Part shown: one piece after another, positions 45,039 through 52,689 of the stretch
Layout: each line of letters begins with the position of its first letter
Position numbering within the stretch: the first letter of the stretch is position 1
DNA from: Streptomyces sp. RKAG293
GTDB lineage: Bacteria > Actinomycetota > Actinomycetes > Streptomycetales > Streptomycetaceae
NCBI RefSeq assembly: GCF_023701745.1
Contig: NZ_JAJOZB010000001.1
Location: 8,169,001 to 8,233,000 of the forward strand
Direction: 5' to 3'
Length of the DNA stretch: 64,000 bases
Made by a program: the position numbers and the translations under genes
Notes under the pieces: model-generated
The model's database searches: none
What the model was told of the DNA's origin: nothing
What the model saw: the letters and a program-made list of their open reading frames with translations, nothing else

Positions 45039-45102
45039 CCGCCCGGTCGTACGGGCCGGCCACATCCATGTCTTCCGGGGACCTCCCCGGGGTCGGGAGC
45101 GC

Positions 45103-46143
45103 GTGATGACCCTGGCGCCGGTTCTGGAGCGCTTGCGACGGTGCACCGTCGCCGTGGACCTGGGAGCCGACAGGACCCGGGTCTACCTGAGGGGCCACGG
45201 CCTGATCGCCGACGAGCCCAGTGTCGTCGCGTTCGACACCGAGCGCGGCGAGGTGGTCGCGATCGGCACCACCGCGGAGCAGCTGACCGGCCGTGCGCCG
45301 GAGCACGTGCTCGTCATCAAGCCGGTGGCGGGCGGCATGGTGGTCGACGTCGAGATGGCGCGGCGCCTGCTCCGGCACGTGGCCGGGTCGAGACTGCGCC
45401 GGGCCAGGCTGCGCACCCCGGTGCTCAGGGCCGCCCTGAGCCTTCCCTACGACGCTCCACCGGTCGCGCGCCGCACTGCGTTCGAGACGCTGGCGGGGCT
45501 CGGACTGCGCCGTGTCGAGCTGGTCGACTCGCTGCTCGCGGCGGCCGTCGGCTGCGGACTGCCCGTGGAGTACCCGGAAGCGGCGATGATCGTGCTGGCG
45601 AACGCCGACAGTACGCAGGTGGCGGTGCTCTCCATGGGCACGGTGGTGGCCGCCGAGACCGTCCCGGTGGGAAGCGACACCATCGACCGTGCCGTCGTGG
45701 AGTACTTCCGGGGCCACCATGAACTGGCGCCCTCCGTCCAGACCGTGCAGTCGCTGCGCGAGGCCATCGGCGGTACCGCCCCCGCGGCCGCGGCCGACAT
45801 CGAGCTGAACGGCCGGGACATCGTCAGCGGCCTGGCCCGCTCGGTGACGGCCGACGCCCAGGCGGCACGGGACGCCATGCGCGGCCCGCTGCGCCCGATC
45901 CTCGACGGGGTCAGCATGGTCCTGCGGCGCTGCCCGCCGGACCTGGTGGTCGACATCGCGGACAGCGGACTCACGCTCGGCGGCTCCATCTCCCGGATGC
46001 CGGGCCTGGACTCCCTGCTCCGGTCGGCCACCGGGCTGCGGGTGCAGATCGCGGAACATCCGGACGGGTGTGTGGCGCGGGGCATGGGCGCGATGATGGA
46101 GGGCCGGATCCTTCCGGCGCGCCAGAGCGTGGCGGTGAGGTAA
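45103..46143 (+). CDS. Divergent MreB-like protein 2 (degenerate nucleotide site)
   Basis: A 346-residue paralogue of the preceding protein, clearly from tandem duplication: the same RRCTVAVDLGADRTRVYLRG start, the same GGMVVDVEM connect-1 and the same VLRRCPPDLVVDIADSG near the C-terminus. Phosphate-2 reads ANADSTQVAV (about 166-175), again without DxGGG, and the adenosine motif is eroded to LTLGGSISRMPG. GTG 45103 or the adjoining ATG is the start; GGGAG precedes both. The two may work as a heteromeric pair. A hairpin follows. Confidence 0.88.
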   Translation: MMTLAPVLERLRRCTVAVDLGADRTRVYLRGHGLIADEPSVVAFDTERGEVVAIGTTAEQLTGRAPEHVLVIKPVAGGMVVDVEMARRLLRHVAGSRLRRARLRTPVLRAALSLPYDAPPVARRTAFETLAGLGLRRVELVDSLLAAAVGCGLPVEYPEAAMIVLANADSTQVAVLSMGTVVAAETVPVGSDTIDRAVVEYFRGHHELAPSVQTVQSLREAIGGTAPAAAADIELNGRDIVSGLARSVTADAQAARDAMRGPLRPILDGVSMVLRRCPPDLVVDIADSGLTLGGSISRMPGLDSLLRSATGLRVQIAEHPDGCVARGMGAMMEGRILPARQSVAVR

Positions 46144-46180
46144 CCGGTACGCCGGATTCCCCCCGGAGCAGGGGTGTTGC

Positions 46181-46211
46181 TGGCCCCACCCCCGCCGGGT
46201 GTGTGGGGCCA
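46181..46211 (+). terminator. Hairpin after the MreB-like pair
   Basis: Perfect 9-bp arms TGGCCCCAC (46181-46189) and GTGGGGCCA (46203-46211), about 40 bases after the stop, separating the MreB-like genes from the hydrolase gene. Confidence 0.65.
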
Positions 46212-46291
46212 TGGAGCGGCAGGGCACGGAACGGAAGGCTGAGAGGAGCAGAAACCCAGTGCTCACCGCACCTTTCACACCAGGGGAAACC

Positions 46292-47578
46292 ATGTCCCGC
46301 TCCGCTCGCACCGCCCAAGGCAACCGCACCGCCCGCGGCAACCGCACCGCCCGGGCCGCGGCCACCGCGCTCGTCATCGCCCTCGTCGCCGGCGTGCCGG
46401 CCGCCGCACTGGCCGCTGACGGCCGCCCCGCGGCGGCCACCTCGGCCGCTCGACACGCGGACGGCCGCGGCACGTTGCTCTCCGCCGTGCCCGTCGCCCT
46501 GCTGAACCGTACGCAGACGGACTCCTATGTCGCGAGCCAGGGGTTCGAGGTGCCCGGCGCGCGGTACGCGACCGCCTCGTACCGCATCACGTACCGCACG
46601 ATCGGCGCCGACGGCCGGCCGGCCACCGCCAGCGGCCTCGTCGCCCTGCCGGTCGGAGGTCCCCGCGAGTTGCGGACCGTCTCCTACGAACACGGCACGC
46701 GCGCCGAGAAGAAGGGCGTGGCCTCCACGGACCCGGACACCGCGGACCGCGCGGTCGCGGTGCTGTTCGCGGGCGCCGGGTTCGCCGCCGTCGCCCCCGA
46801 CTACCTCGGACTGGGCACCGGCCCCGGACACCACCCGTACATGGACATCGGCACGGAGACCAGCGCCTCGCTAGACATGCTGCGCGCGGCCCGCACGTTC
46901 GCCGCCGGCCACGGCCGGACGCTGGAGCGGCAGGTGCTGGTCACCGGATTCTCCCAGGGCGGGGTGGCCACGATGGGGCTCGGCCGGGCGCTGCAGGGCG
47001 GGGCCGACCCGTACTTCAGGCTGCAGGCGCTCGCCCCGGTCAGCGGCCCGTTCGACGCGCGCGGCGCGGAGCTTCCTGCCGCGTTCGATGGCCGCCTCGA
47101 CCCGGCCATCGCGGCCTACTACCTCGGCTACTTCACGACGTCCTGGAACCGGCTGCACCCGCTCTACGGTTCGACCTCCGAGGCGTTCCTGCCGCCCTAC
47201 GACCGGACCGTGGAGCAGCTCTTCGACGGCAGCCACAGCGACGCGGAGATCCTCGGGGCGCTGCCCGGCGACCCGCGCAAGCTGTTCACCCCGGCCTTCA
47301 TCGACACACTGCGGCACCCCACGGGGGCCTTCGCCGAGGCGCTGCGCGTCGGGGACTCCACCTGCTCGGATTGGACGCCGCGGGTGCCGGTGCGGATCTT
47401 CGCCTCCGGCACCGACCGGGACGTGGCGGTCGCCAACAGCGAGCACTGCCAGGCGCAGCTGCGGGCGAACGGGGTGCACGCGCCCCTCCTCCCTGCGGGC
47501 GATGCGGGGCACTTGTCGACGCCGTTCGTGGCCTATCCGCAGATCCTGAGCTGGTTCGAGGAACTGCGCAGGAGCTGA
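46292..47578 (+). CDS. Secreted alpha/beta hydrolase, secretory-lipase type
   Basis: A 428-residue exported alpha/beta hydrolase. The signal region has an Arg/Asn-rich lead (TARGNRTARAAAT) before the hydrophobic stretch VIALVAGVPAAALA. The nucleophile elbow is GFSQGGVATMG (about residue 210), with Asp in ASGTDRDVAV and His in GDAGHLSTP as probable triad partners; YRITYRTIGADGRPATASG is the usual N-terminal beta region. It most resembles the LIP-type secretory lipases/esterases. ATG 46292 with GGGGA is chosen; a longer frame back to 46199 would run through a hairpin. Confidence 0.87.
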   Translation: MSRSARTAQGNRTARGNRTARAAATALVIALVAGVPAAALAADGRPAAATSAARHADGRGTLLSAVPVALLNRTQTDSYVASQGFEVPGARYATASYRITYRTIGADGRPATASGLVALPVGGPRELRTVSYEHGTRAEKKGVASTDPDTADRAVAVLFAGAGFAAVAPDYLGLGTGPGHHPYMDIGTETSASLDMLRAARTFAAGHGRTLERQVLVTGFSQGGVATMGLGRALQGGADPYFRLQALAPVSGPFDARGAELPAAFDGRLDPAIAAYYLGYFTTSWNRLHPLYGSTSEAFLPPYDRTVEQLFDGSHSDAEILGALPGDPRKLFTPAFIDTLRHPTGAFAEALRVGDSTCSDWTPRVPVRIFASGTDRDVAVANSEHCQAQLRANGVHAPLLPAGDAGHLSTPFVAYPQILSWFEELRRS

Positions 47579-47585
47579 ACCGGAG

Positions 47586-47611
47586 TCGGCCCCGATCGTA
47601 TTCGGGGCCGA
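47586..47611 (+). terminator. Terminator after the secreted hydrolase
   Basis: Perfect 10-bp stem TCGGCCCCGA (47586-47595) with TCGGGGCCGA (47602-47611), six-base loop, seven bases after the stop. Related GGGCC/GATC-rich half repeats follow to about 47655. Confidence 0.75.
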
Positions 47612-47710
47612 TCCGGAGCCGATTTCGGGCCGAACCCGAACGGATCCGGAATTGATCATCGAACTGCATCTTGGCGTTCCTTCGTTGCGGTGCTTGAATA
47701 CACCCGCCCG

Positions 47711-47729
47711 GTTAGGAAAGTTTCCTAAC
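47711..47729. promoter_or_regulatory. CsnR-box-like palindrome upstream of the chitosanase
   Basis: GTTAGGAAA-G-TTTCCTAAC is a perfect 9+1+9 palindrome, 62 bases before the chitosanase start. It matches the target of CsnR, the ROK-family repressor known to control chitosanase genes in Streptomyces in response to chitosan oligosaccharides. No csnR gene lies in the window. Confidence 0.85.
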
Positions 47730-47791
47730 TAAGGCGTGAGTAACCTCCCGAGCCCCGAAGTGGCCGCCCCCCGGCCGGAAGCGGAGAGCAC

Positions 47792-48661
47792 GTGAACGAC
47801 CACCGCGCAGGACGATCCCGTAAGCGCCTGACCCTTCTCATAGCCACCGGACTGCTGGCAGCAGGCGCCACCCCCCTGGTGATCGCGGCCAACGGCAACG
47901 CCGCGACGCCGGTGGCCGCGCACAGTGCCGGTGTCAAGGCCGCGGCGGGCGTCGGTCTCGACGACGCCCACAAGAAGGACATCGCGATGCAGCTGGTCTC
48001 CAGCGCCGAGAACTCCTCGCTGGACTGGAAGTCGCAGTACAAGTACATCGAGGACATCGGCGACGGCCGCGGCTACACCGCCGGCATCATCGGCTTCTGT
48101 TCCGGCACCGGCGACATGCTGGACCTCGTTCAGCTGTACACGGACCGCAAGCCCGGCAACGCCCTCGCCAAGTACCTCCCCGCGCTGCGCAAGGTCAACG
48201 GCACCGAATCGCACTCGGGCCTCGGCTCCGCCTTCGAGAGCGCCTGGAAGACCGCCGCCAAGGACGCCGCGTTCCAGACCGCGCAGAACGACGAGCGCGA
48301 CCGGGTGTACTTCAACCCGGCCGTCAACCAGGCCAAGTCCGACGGGCTGCGCGCGCTCGGCCAGTTCGCCTACTACGACGCGATCGTGATGCACGGCCCG
48401 GGCGACGACAGCACCAGCTTCGGCGGCATCCGCAAGACCGCCATGAAGAAGGCCAAGACCCCCGCCCAGGGCGGAAACGAGACGACGTACCTCAATGCCT
48501 TCCTCGACGCCCGCAAGGCCGCGATGAAGACCGAGGAGGCGCACAGCGACACCAGCCGTGTCGACACCGAACAGCGCGTCTTCCTCCAGAAGGGCAACTT
48601 CGACCTCAACCCGCCGCTGAGCTGGAAGGTCTACGGCGACAGCTACAACATCGCCAACTGA
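47792..48661 (+). CDS. csnA: Secreted chitosanase, GH46
   Basis: A 289-residue extracellular endo-chitosanase. The signal region has twin arginine-like basic residues (RSRKRLTLLIATGLLAAGA), with cleavage around the AAA/AHS stretch. The GH46 signature is clear: the catalytic Glu in LVSSAENSSLDWKSQYKYIE and the catalytic Asp just after (EDIGDGRGYTAGIIGF), then GLGSAFESAWKTAA, ALGQFAYYDAIVMHGPG and TEQRVFLQKGNFDLNPPL at the end. Length is typical of the Streptomyces N174-type enzyme. GTG start with GGAGAG. It is monocistronic and controlled by the CsnR-like box. Confidence 0.96.
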   Translation: MNDHRAGRSRKRLTLLIATGLLAAGATPLVIAANGNAATPVAAHSAGVKAAAGVGLDDAHKKDIAMQLVSSAENSSLDWKSQYKYIEDIGDGRGYTAGIIGFCSGTGDMLDLVQLYTDRKPGNALAKYLPALRKVNGTESHSGLGSAFESAWKTAAKDAAFQTAQNDERDRVYFNPAVNQAKSDGLRALGQFAYYDAIVMHGPGDDSTSFGGIRKTAMKKAKTPAQGGNETTYLNAFLDARKAAMKTEEAHSDTSRVDTEQRVFLQKGNFDLNPPLSWKVYGDSYNIAN

Positions 48662-48669
48662 TCGACGGC

Positions 48670-48710
48670 GGGGCGGGCCGCACCGGAGGCCATCCGGTGC
48701 GGCCCGCCCC
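48670..48710 (+). terminator. Very strong terminator after the chitosanase
   Basis: Perfect 18-bp stem (48670-48687 with 48693-48710) and a five-base loop, starting eight bases after the stop. Confidence 0.9.
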
Positions 48711-48733
48711 AACAGCCGCTCCACGTGCGCCCC

Positions 48734-48763
48734 TTGTGGTGGCCAAATCGTTGCGTCTACCCT
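48734..48763 (+). promoter_or_regulatory. Promoter of the Rpf/M23 gene
   Basis: TTGTGG (48734-48739) and TACCCT (48758-48763) separated by 18 bases, with 45 bases to the ATG. No ydaO/c-di-AMP riboswitch, known ahead of some rpf genes, can fit or is visible in the remaining leader. Confidence 0.55.
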
Positions 48764-48808
48764 GTGGGGCGCCAGTCCGGCCCCCGGTCGTGGAAGAGGA
48801 CGAGGTCT

Positions 48809-50044
48809 ATGCCCTTACGTGGTCGTCACCGCCGCTACCGGCCCAGCCGGGTCTCGCAGGCCTCCCTGACCGTCACCGCCGGCGGAGCGGGTCTCGCCCT
48901 GCCGCTGATCAGCGTCAGCGGCGCGGCGGCCGCGCCGCTCAGCACCTGGGACAAGGTCGCGCAGTGCGAGAGTACCCAGGACTGGAGCATCAACACCGGT
49001 AACGGCTACTACGGCGGGCTGCAGTTCGCGTCGAGCACCTGGAAGGCCTACGGCGGCACCGCGTACGCCTCCCGCGCCGACCTCGCGTCGAAGTCCGAGC
49101 AGATCGCCGTCGCGGAGAAGGTGCTGCGCGGCCAGGGACCGGGAGCATGGCCGGTGTGCGGCCCCCGGGCCGGGCTCACCCGCGACAGCGCGGCCCCGCA
49201 ACAGGCCCCGGCGCACCCGAAGAAGACCACCCCCGTGAAGACACCGGTGAAGGTCTCCACCAAGGCCGCGCCCGCCAAGCCGGCGCCGGCCGCCAAGCCC
49301 TCCTCGCCCGCGACGCCCGGCAGGACCACGGCCGACGCGTACGTGGTCGTCAGCGGCGACACGCTGTCCGGTATCGCCGCGGACCATCACACCAAGGGCG
49401 GCTGGCCCCAGCTGTACTCCGCCAACCGGCAGGTCGTCGGCGGCGACCCGGACCTGATCCTCCCCGGCCAGCACCTCAGCCTCACCGGTACCAAGGGACC
49501 GGTGGCCAGGACCCAGGCGCCCGCCGCGAAGCCGCAGCAGCACGCGAAAGCGGCACCCGCCCAGGCCCCCGCCAAGCCGGTGGCGACCCACAAGGCGGCG
49601 CAGAAGCCGGCCCAGAGGCCGGCGCAGTCCGGATCGCAGACCTTCATGGCACCGGTCAGCGGGGTCAGCCCGAGCACCCCGTACCACGCCTCCGGCGCCA
49701 GTTGGTCGAGCGGCTACCACACCGGCGTCGACTTCCCGGTCTCCACGGGCACCTCGGTGAAGGCCGTCGGCAACGGGACGGTCGTCTCCGCCGGCTGGGG
49801 CGGCGCGTACGGCTACCAGGTCGTCATCCGGCACCCCGACGGCAGGTACAGCCAGTACGGGCACCTGTCGCAACTGTCCGTACGGGCCGGGCAGCCCGTC
49901 AACCGCGGTCAGCAGATCGGCCGTTCCGGTTCCACCGGCAACGCCACAGGACCGCATCTGCACTTCGAGATCCGCACCGGGCCCGAGTACGGCTCGGACA
50001 TCAACCCCCTCACCTACCTGCGGGCACACGGCGTCAGCATCTGA
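48809..50044 (+). CDS. Rpf-type muralytic protein with LysM and M23 peptidase domains
   Basis: A 411-residue secreted cell-wall enzyme, resembling streptomycete RpfD. After the basic signal peptide (to AAAA about residue 40) comes a transglycosylase-like Rpf domain with the catalytic Glu in WDKVAQCESTQDWSINTGNG (20-residue part) and the Cys pair, ending PVCG. An Ala/Pro/Lys linker, a LysM peptidoglycan-binding domain (YVVVSGDTLSGIA to LILPGQHLSL), a second Ala/Pro/Lys linker and an M23 metallopeptidase with HTGVDF and HLHFE zinc motifs follow. It should cut both glycan strands and peptide cross-links, linked to spore germination. It sits between MreB-like genes. The ATG at 48809 is preferred over a longer frame. 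Confidence 0.93.
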   Translation: MPLRGRHRRYRPSRVSQASLTVTAGGAGLALPLISVSGAAAAPLSTWDKVAQCESTQDWSINTGNGYYGGLQFASSTWKAYGGTAYASRADLASKSEQIAVAEKVLRGQGPGAWPVCGPRAGLTRDSAAPQQAPAHPKKTTPVKTPVKVSTKAAPAKPAPAAKPSSPATPGRTTADAYVVVSGDTLSGIAADHHTKGGWPQLYSANRQVVGGDPDLILPGQHLSLTGTKGPVARTQAPAAKPQQHAKAAPAQAPAKPVATHKAAQKPAQRPAQSGSQTFMAPVSGVSPSTPYHASGASWSSGYHTGVDFPVSTGTSVKAVGNGTVVSAGWGGAYGYQVVIRHPDGRYSQYGHLSQLSVRAGQPVNRGQQIGRSGSTGNATGPHLHFEIRTGPEYGSDINPLTYLRAHGVSI

Positions 50045-50225
50045 CGCCGGCCGGACCGCGGGCACCCGGCGCCGGGCCGTCCCGGCACGGCCATCGGCCG
50101 CCGGGGCGACGGGATTCACTCTTTCGAGGGACAACACGCAACGGGCACCACCGCGCGCGTGAAGGCGGGCATGCCTTCATGACGACAGGTCAGGCCCGTC
50201 CCAGGTATCCCTCCGAGGAGTCACC
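50045..50225. other. Upstream region of the third MreB-like gene
   Basis: GC-rich palindromic sequence just after the Rpf stop probably terminates that gene. GGATTCAC-TCT-TTCGAG (50112-50128) matches the motif ahead of the first MreB-like gene. TGAAGGC-GGGCAT-GCCTTCA (50160-50179) is a perfect 7-base inverted repeat. A GGAGG ribosome site precedes the ATG. Confidence 0.5.
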
Positions 50226-51299
50226 ATGACGCTCCCTCAGCTGCTGAACGTCTTCACCAGCCGGCAGCAGACCGACTCGCCCGTCCCGCACGGGGCCTCC
50301 GGCGCCCTCGACCTGGTGGTGGACCTGGGAACGGCGACCACCCGGGTGCACAGCAGGAACGGCCCGGTGAGCGAGGGCGCCTCGGTGGTGGCCGTACGCA
50401 CCGGGACCAACAAAGTGCTGGCGATCGGCGAGGACGCCCGGAAGATGCTCGGCCGCACCCCGCCCGGCATCGTGGCCACCTCCCCGCTGCGCCACGGGGC
50501 GATCACCGAGTTCGAGGCGGCGTCGCGGCTGCTGTGGCACGTGCTGGGACGCAGACGGCAGTGGACGGCGTGGGCGCCGCCCCGGGTGATGGTCACGGTC
50601 CCGGTCCTGGCCACTTCGGTGGAGCGCCGGGCGCTGCAGGACGCGCTGCACGCGGCCGGCGCCCGGCAGGTGCGGATGCTGCCCAAGCCGATGGCCGCCG
50701 CGCTCGGCGCCGGGCTGCCGGTGTGGGACGGCGACGGGTGCATGGTCGTCGATGTCGGAGCGGGCACCACCGACGTGGCCGGGTTCGCCTTCGGCAGCAT
50801 GGTCGCGTCGTCGTCCACCGCAGCGGCCGGAGACACCTTCGACGAGGTGATCGCCGCGCACCTGGAGAGCCGGCACGGGCTGGCGCTCGGCGTCCGCTGG
50901 GCGCAGGACATCAAGACCGAACTGAGCGGCACCGCCGGCGCCCCGGGCCCGGCCTCGCTGTCGGTGACCGGCCGCGACGGCGAGACCGGGCGGCCCCGTA
51001 CGGTACAGGTGACCAGGGCCGAGCTGACCGAGGTCGTCGCGCCCTACGTCCGGATGATCGCCGAGACGGTCGGCGCGGTACTCGAACAGAGCCCCGCCAG
51101 CGTCGCCGACGACATCGCGCGCCAGGGTCTGGTGCTGACCGGTGGCGGCTCGCTCATGGGCGGCCTGCGCGAACTGCTCGCCGAACTGGTCGGCATGCCG
51201 GTCCTCCCGGCGGCCGATCCGATGTCCTCCGCGATCCTCGGTGCCCGCAAGTACCTCACCGAGGCGAAGTTCCTGCCCCAACAGATGCTCCCGGTCTGA
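50226..51299 (+). CDS. MreB/Mbl-like protein 3 with intact phosphate-binding motif
   Basis: A 357-residue actin-fold protein. Phosphate-1 is LVVDLGTATTRVHSR and phosphate-2 is VVDVGAGTTDVAG (Asp176, with the Gly-x-Gly-Thr pattern kept), connect-1 is SPLRHGAITEFE, and the adenosine motif is GLVLTGGGSLMGGL. These are near-canonical, so it probably binds and hydrolyses ATP, in contrast to the two paralogues at 43959 and 45103. Full MreB length. It lies directly after the muralytic Rpf gene, suggesting co-ordinated cell-wall remodelling. It is not the mreBCD locus copy, since no mreC or mreD follows. Confidence 0.92.
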   Translation: MTLPQLLNVFTSRQQTDSPVPHGASGALDLVVDLGTATTRVHSRNGPVSEGASVVAVRTGTNKVLAIGEDARKMLGRTPPGIVATSPLRHGAITEFEAASRLLWHVLGRRRQWTAWAPPRVMVTVPVLATSVERRALQDALHAAGARQVRMLPKPMAAALGAGLPVWDGDGCMVVDVGAGTTDVAGFAFGSMVASSSTAAAGDTFDEVIAAHLESRHGLALGVRWAQDIKTELSGTAGAPGPASLSVTGRDGETGRPRTVQVTRAELTEVVAPYVRMIAETVGAVLEQSPASVADDIARQGLVLTGGGSLMGGLRELLAELVGMPVLPAADPMSSAILGARKYLTEAKFLPQQMLPV

Positions 51300-51324
51300 T
51301 CCGGCGGGCCGTGCGGCCCACGGC

Positions 51325-51951
51325 TCAAGGCGCCGCTTCGGTGCCCGGGTCGCCCAGGACGTACAGCCCCGGGAGGTTGACGACGACCGCCTCCTGGGTG
51401 CTGCGGGCGATCACGACGACGGCCTCCTCGTCGTCGCTCGGGTTCTCCTCGCGGTGCGGGACGAAGGGCGGCACGAAGATGTAGTCGCCGGGGGAGGTGC
51501 GCAGCCTGACCTCTTCCCTGACGCCGTTCGACTCGTCCAGGAAGACGAACTCGGGGTGGCCGCTGACGACATGGATCGCGGTCTCGGAGGCGCCGTGGTG
51601 GTGGTCGGAGGACGCGGTGGCGGGGGCGACGTGCGTCTGCCCCATCCAGATGCGTTCTGAACCGACCGTGCGGCCGCTGATGGCGGCGAAGCGGCGCATG
51701 CCGCCGGTCTGCGCGGTGTCGCCGTCGAGGGAGCCGGCACGGATGTGGTGCAGCCGGGCGTGCAGCGGCAGTGAGCTGTCGGCTCCCGCCGCGGGACCGG
51801 GGTCGGGCAGATCCGGGTGGAAGCCGTCGAGAGCGGCGGCCGACGCGGATCCGGGGCCGGATCCGGGGCCGGATCCGGGGCCGGTTTCCGTCGTCCGTTC
51901 CGGCGTGCGTGCCGGATCCGGCTGCGGAGGGTGGTGCGCGTGCGAGGTCAT
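51325..51951 (-). CDS. Cupin-domain protein
   Basis: A 208-residue protein with a His-rich single cupin barrel: HHHGASETAIHVVSGHPEFV carries the metal-ligand pattern HxH-E-H and SPGDYIFVPPFVPHREENPS the second motif. The N-terminal region contains three exact 12-base repeats (51847-51882) encoding GPGS units, a length-variable linker. The start is placed at the ATG ending at 51951; a longer frame upstream lacks a ribosome site. Possible dioxygenase, isomerase or metabolite-binding role. It is divergent from the Rrf2 gene and may be part of the sulfur region. Confidence 0.85.
   Translation of the reverse strand: MTSHAHHPPQPDPARTPERTTETGPGSGPGSGPGSASAAALDGFHPDLPDPGPAAGADSSLPLHARLHHIRAGSLDGDTAQTGGMRRFAAISGRTVGSERIWMGQTHVAPATASSDHHHGASETAIHVVSGHPEFVFLDESNGVREEVRLRTSPGDYIFVPPFVPHREENPSDDEEAVVVIARSTQEAVVVNLPGLYVLGDPGTEAAP
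51847..51882. repeat. Three tandem 12-bp repeats within the cupin gene
   Basis: Three exact copies of GGATCCGGGGCC, giving an in-frame Gly-Pro-Gly-Ser linker on the coding strand. A similar GGATCC/GGGTCC run occurs at 58731-58770 in an ABC ATPase gene. Confidence 0.85.
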
Positions 51952-52224
51952 CGTGGTTCCTGCCCGGGGTTCGACAGCTCGGATGCGGACGGCGCCGCGC
52001 GGTCGGGCCGCCGTCCAGGAATGCGGGCGCGGCGGCCGGCGTTGCCGACATTCCACGAGGCGGCAGCGGTGGGCGAACGGCGGGGCCCGGCGGCCCTGGC
52101 CCCGACCGTAGAGAGCGGGTTGAATGGATGTCAAGATGTGTCCATTAGCGCCGGCCTGGCGGTACGCCGTTTGCCGGGGCCCCTTGCCGCTCAGGGACGC
52201 ACCCTCACGAGGAAGACGGTACCC
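51952..52224. promoter_or_regulatory. Divergent region with a candidate Rrf2 operator
   Basis: Between the cupin and Rrf2 genes, AATGGA (52123-52128) and TCCATT (52141-52146) form a 6-base inverted repeat with a 12-base spacer in a locally AT-rich patch. The right half, GTGTCCATT, recurs ahead of the sulfur leader peptide at 53643-53651. No other gene is visible in these 273 bases. Confidence 0.45.
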
Positions 52225-52689
52225 ATGCACATCTCGGCCAAGACGGACTACGCGGTGCGGGCGCTCGTGGAGCTCGCCGCCGACGGCGGGAGGCCGCTGA
52301 CCTGTGAGGGCATCGCCTCCTCGCAGGAGATTCCGTTCCGTTTCCTGAAGTCCGTCTTCGGCGATCTGCGCCGGGCGGGACTGGTCCGCAGCCAGCGCGG
52401 CTGCGAGGGCGGTTACTGGCTCGGCCGTGACGCCGGGCTGATCACCCTGGCCGAGGTGATGGTCGCGGTCGACGGCGACTTCATGACCCTGCGCGGCGAG
52501 CGCCTGGACGCACTGGACTATCCGGGCGCGGCCCGGCAGCTGCCCTCGGTGTGGCGCGCGGTCCAGGCGGCGGCGGAGGACCTGCTCGGGCGGATCACCG
52601 TCGCCGAGCTGCTGGACGGGGGAGCGGCGGCCGGGCCGGGGCCGGTGGACCTGTTCGCGCCGCGCGCGGGTGCGGTGGCACCGGCGTGA
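52225..52689 (+). CDS. Rrf2-family transcriptional regulator
   Basis: A 154-residue Rrf2 winged helix protein: MHISAKTDYAVRALVELA, then GIASSQEIPFRFLKSVFGDL and the wing GLVRSQRGCEGGYWLGR, all standard. The central segment lacks the three-cysteine iron-sulfur binding pattern of IscR/NsrR, so it is more like the CymR-type cysteine-sensing members. ATG 52225 is used; the long upstream frame extends through non-coding DNA. Its stop overlaps the DsbA-like gene (GTGA), and the following sulfur-uptake operon is the natural regulon. Confidence 0.9.
   Translation: MHISAKTDYAVRALVELAADGGRPLTCEGIASSQEIPFRFLKSVFGDLRRAGLVRSQRGCEGGYWLGRDAGLITLAEVMVAVDGDFMTLRGERLDALDYPGAARQLPSVWRAVQAAAEDLLGRITVAELLDGGAAAGPGPVDLFAPRAGAVAPA

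Noticed and set aside
47612..47655. GATCCGG-rich repeats after the hydrolase terminator as a repeat array
   Set aside because: The units are irregular and few; they look like decay of the terminator region rather than a true array.
48661..48808. Possible c-di-AMP (ydaO) riboswitch ahead of the Rpf gene
   Set aside because: The interval is only about 147 bases, the first part is a terminator hairpin and a promoter follows, so the transcribed leader is too short for that riboswitch.
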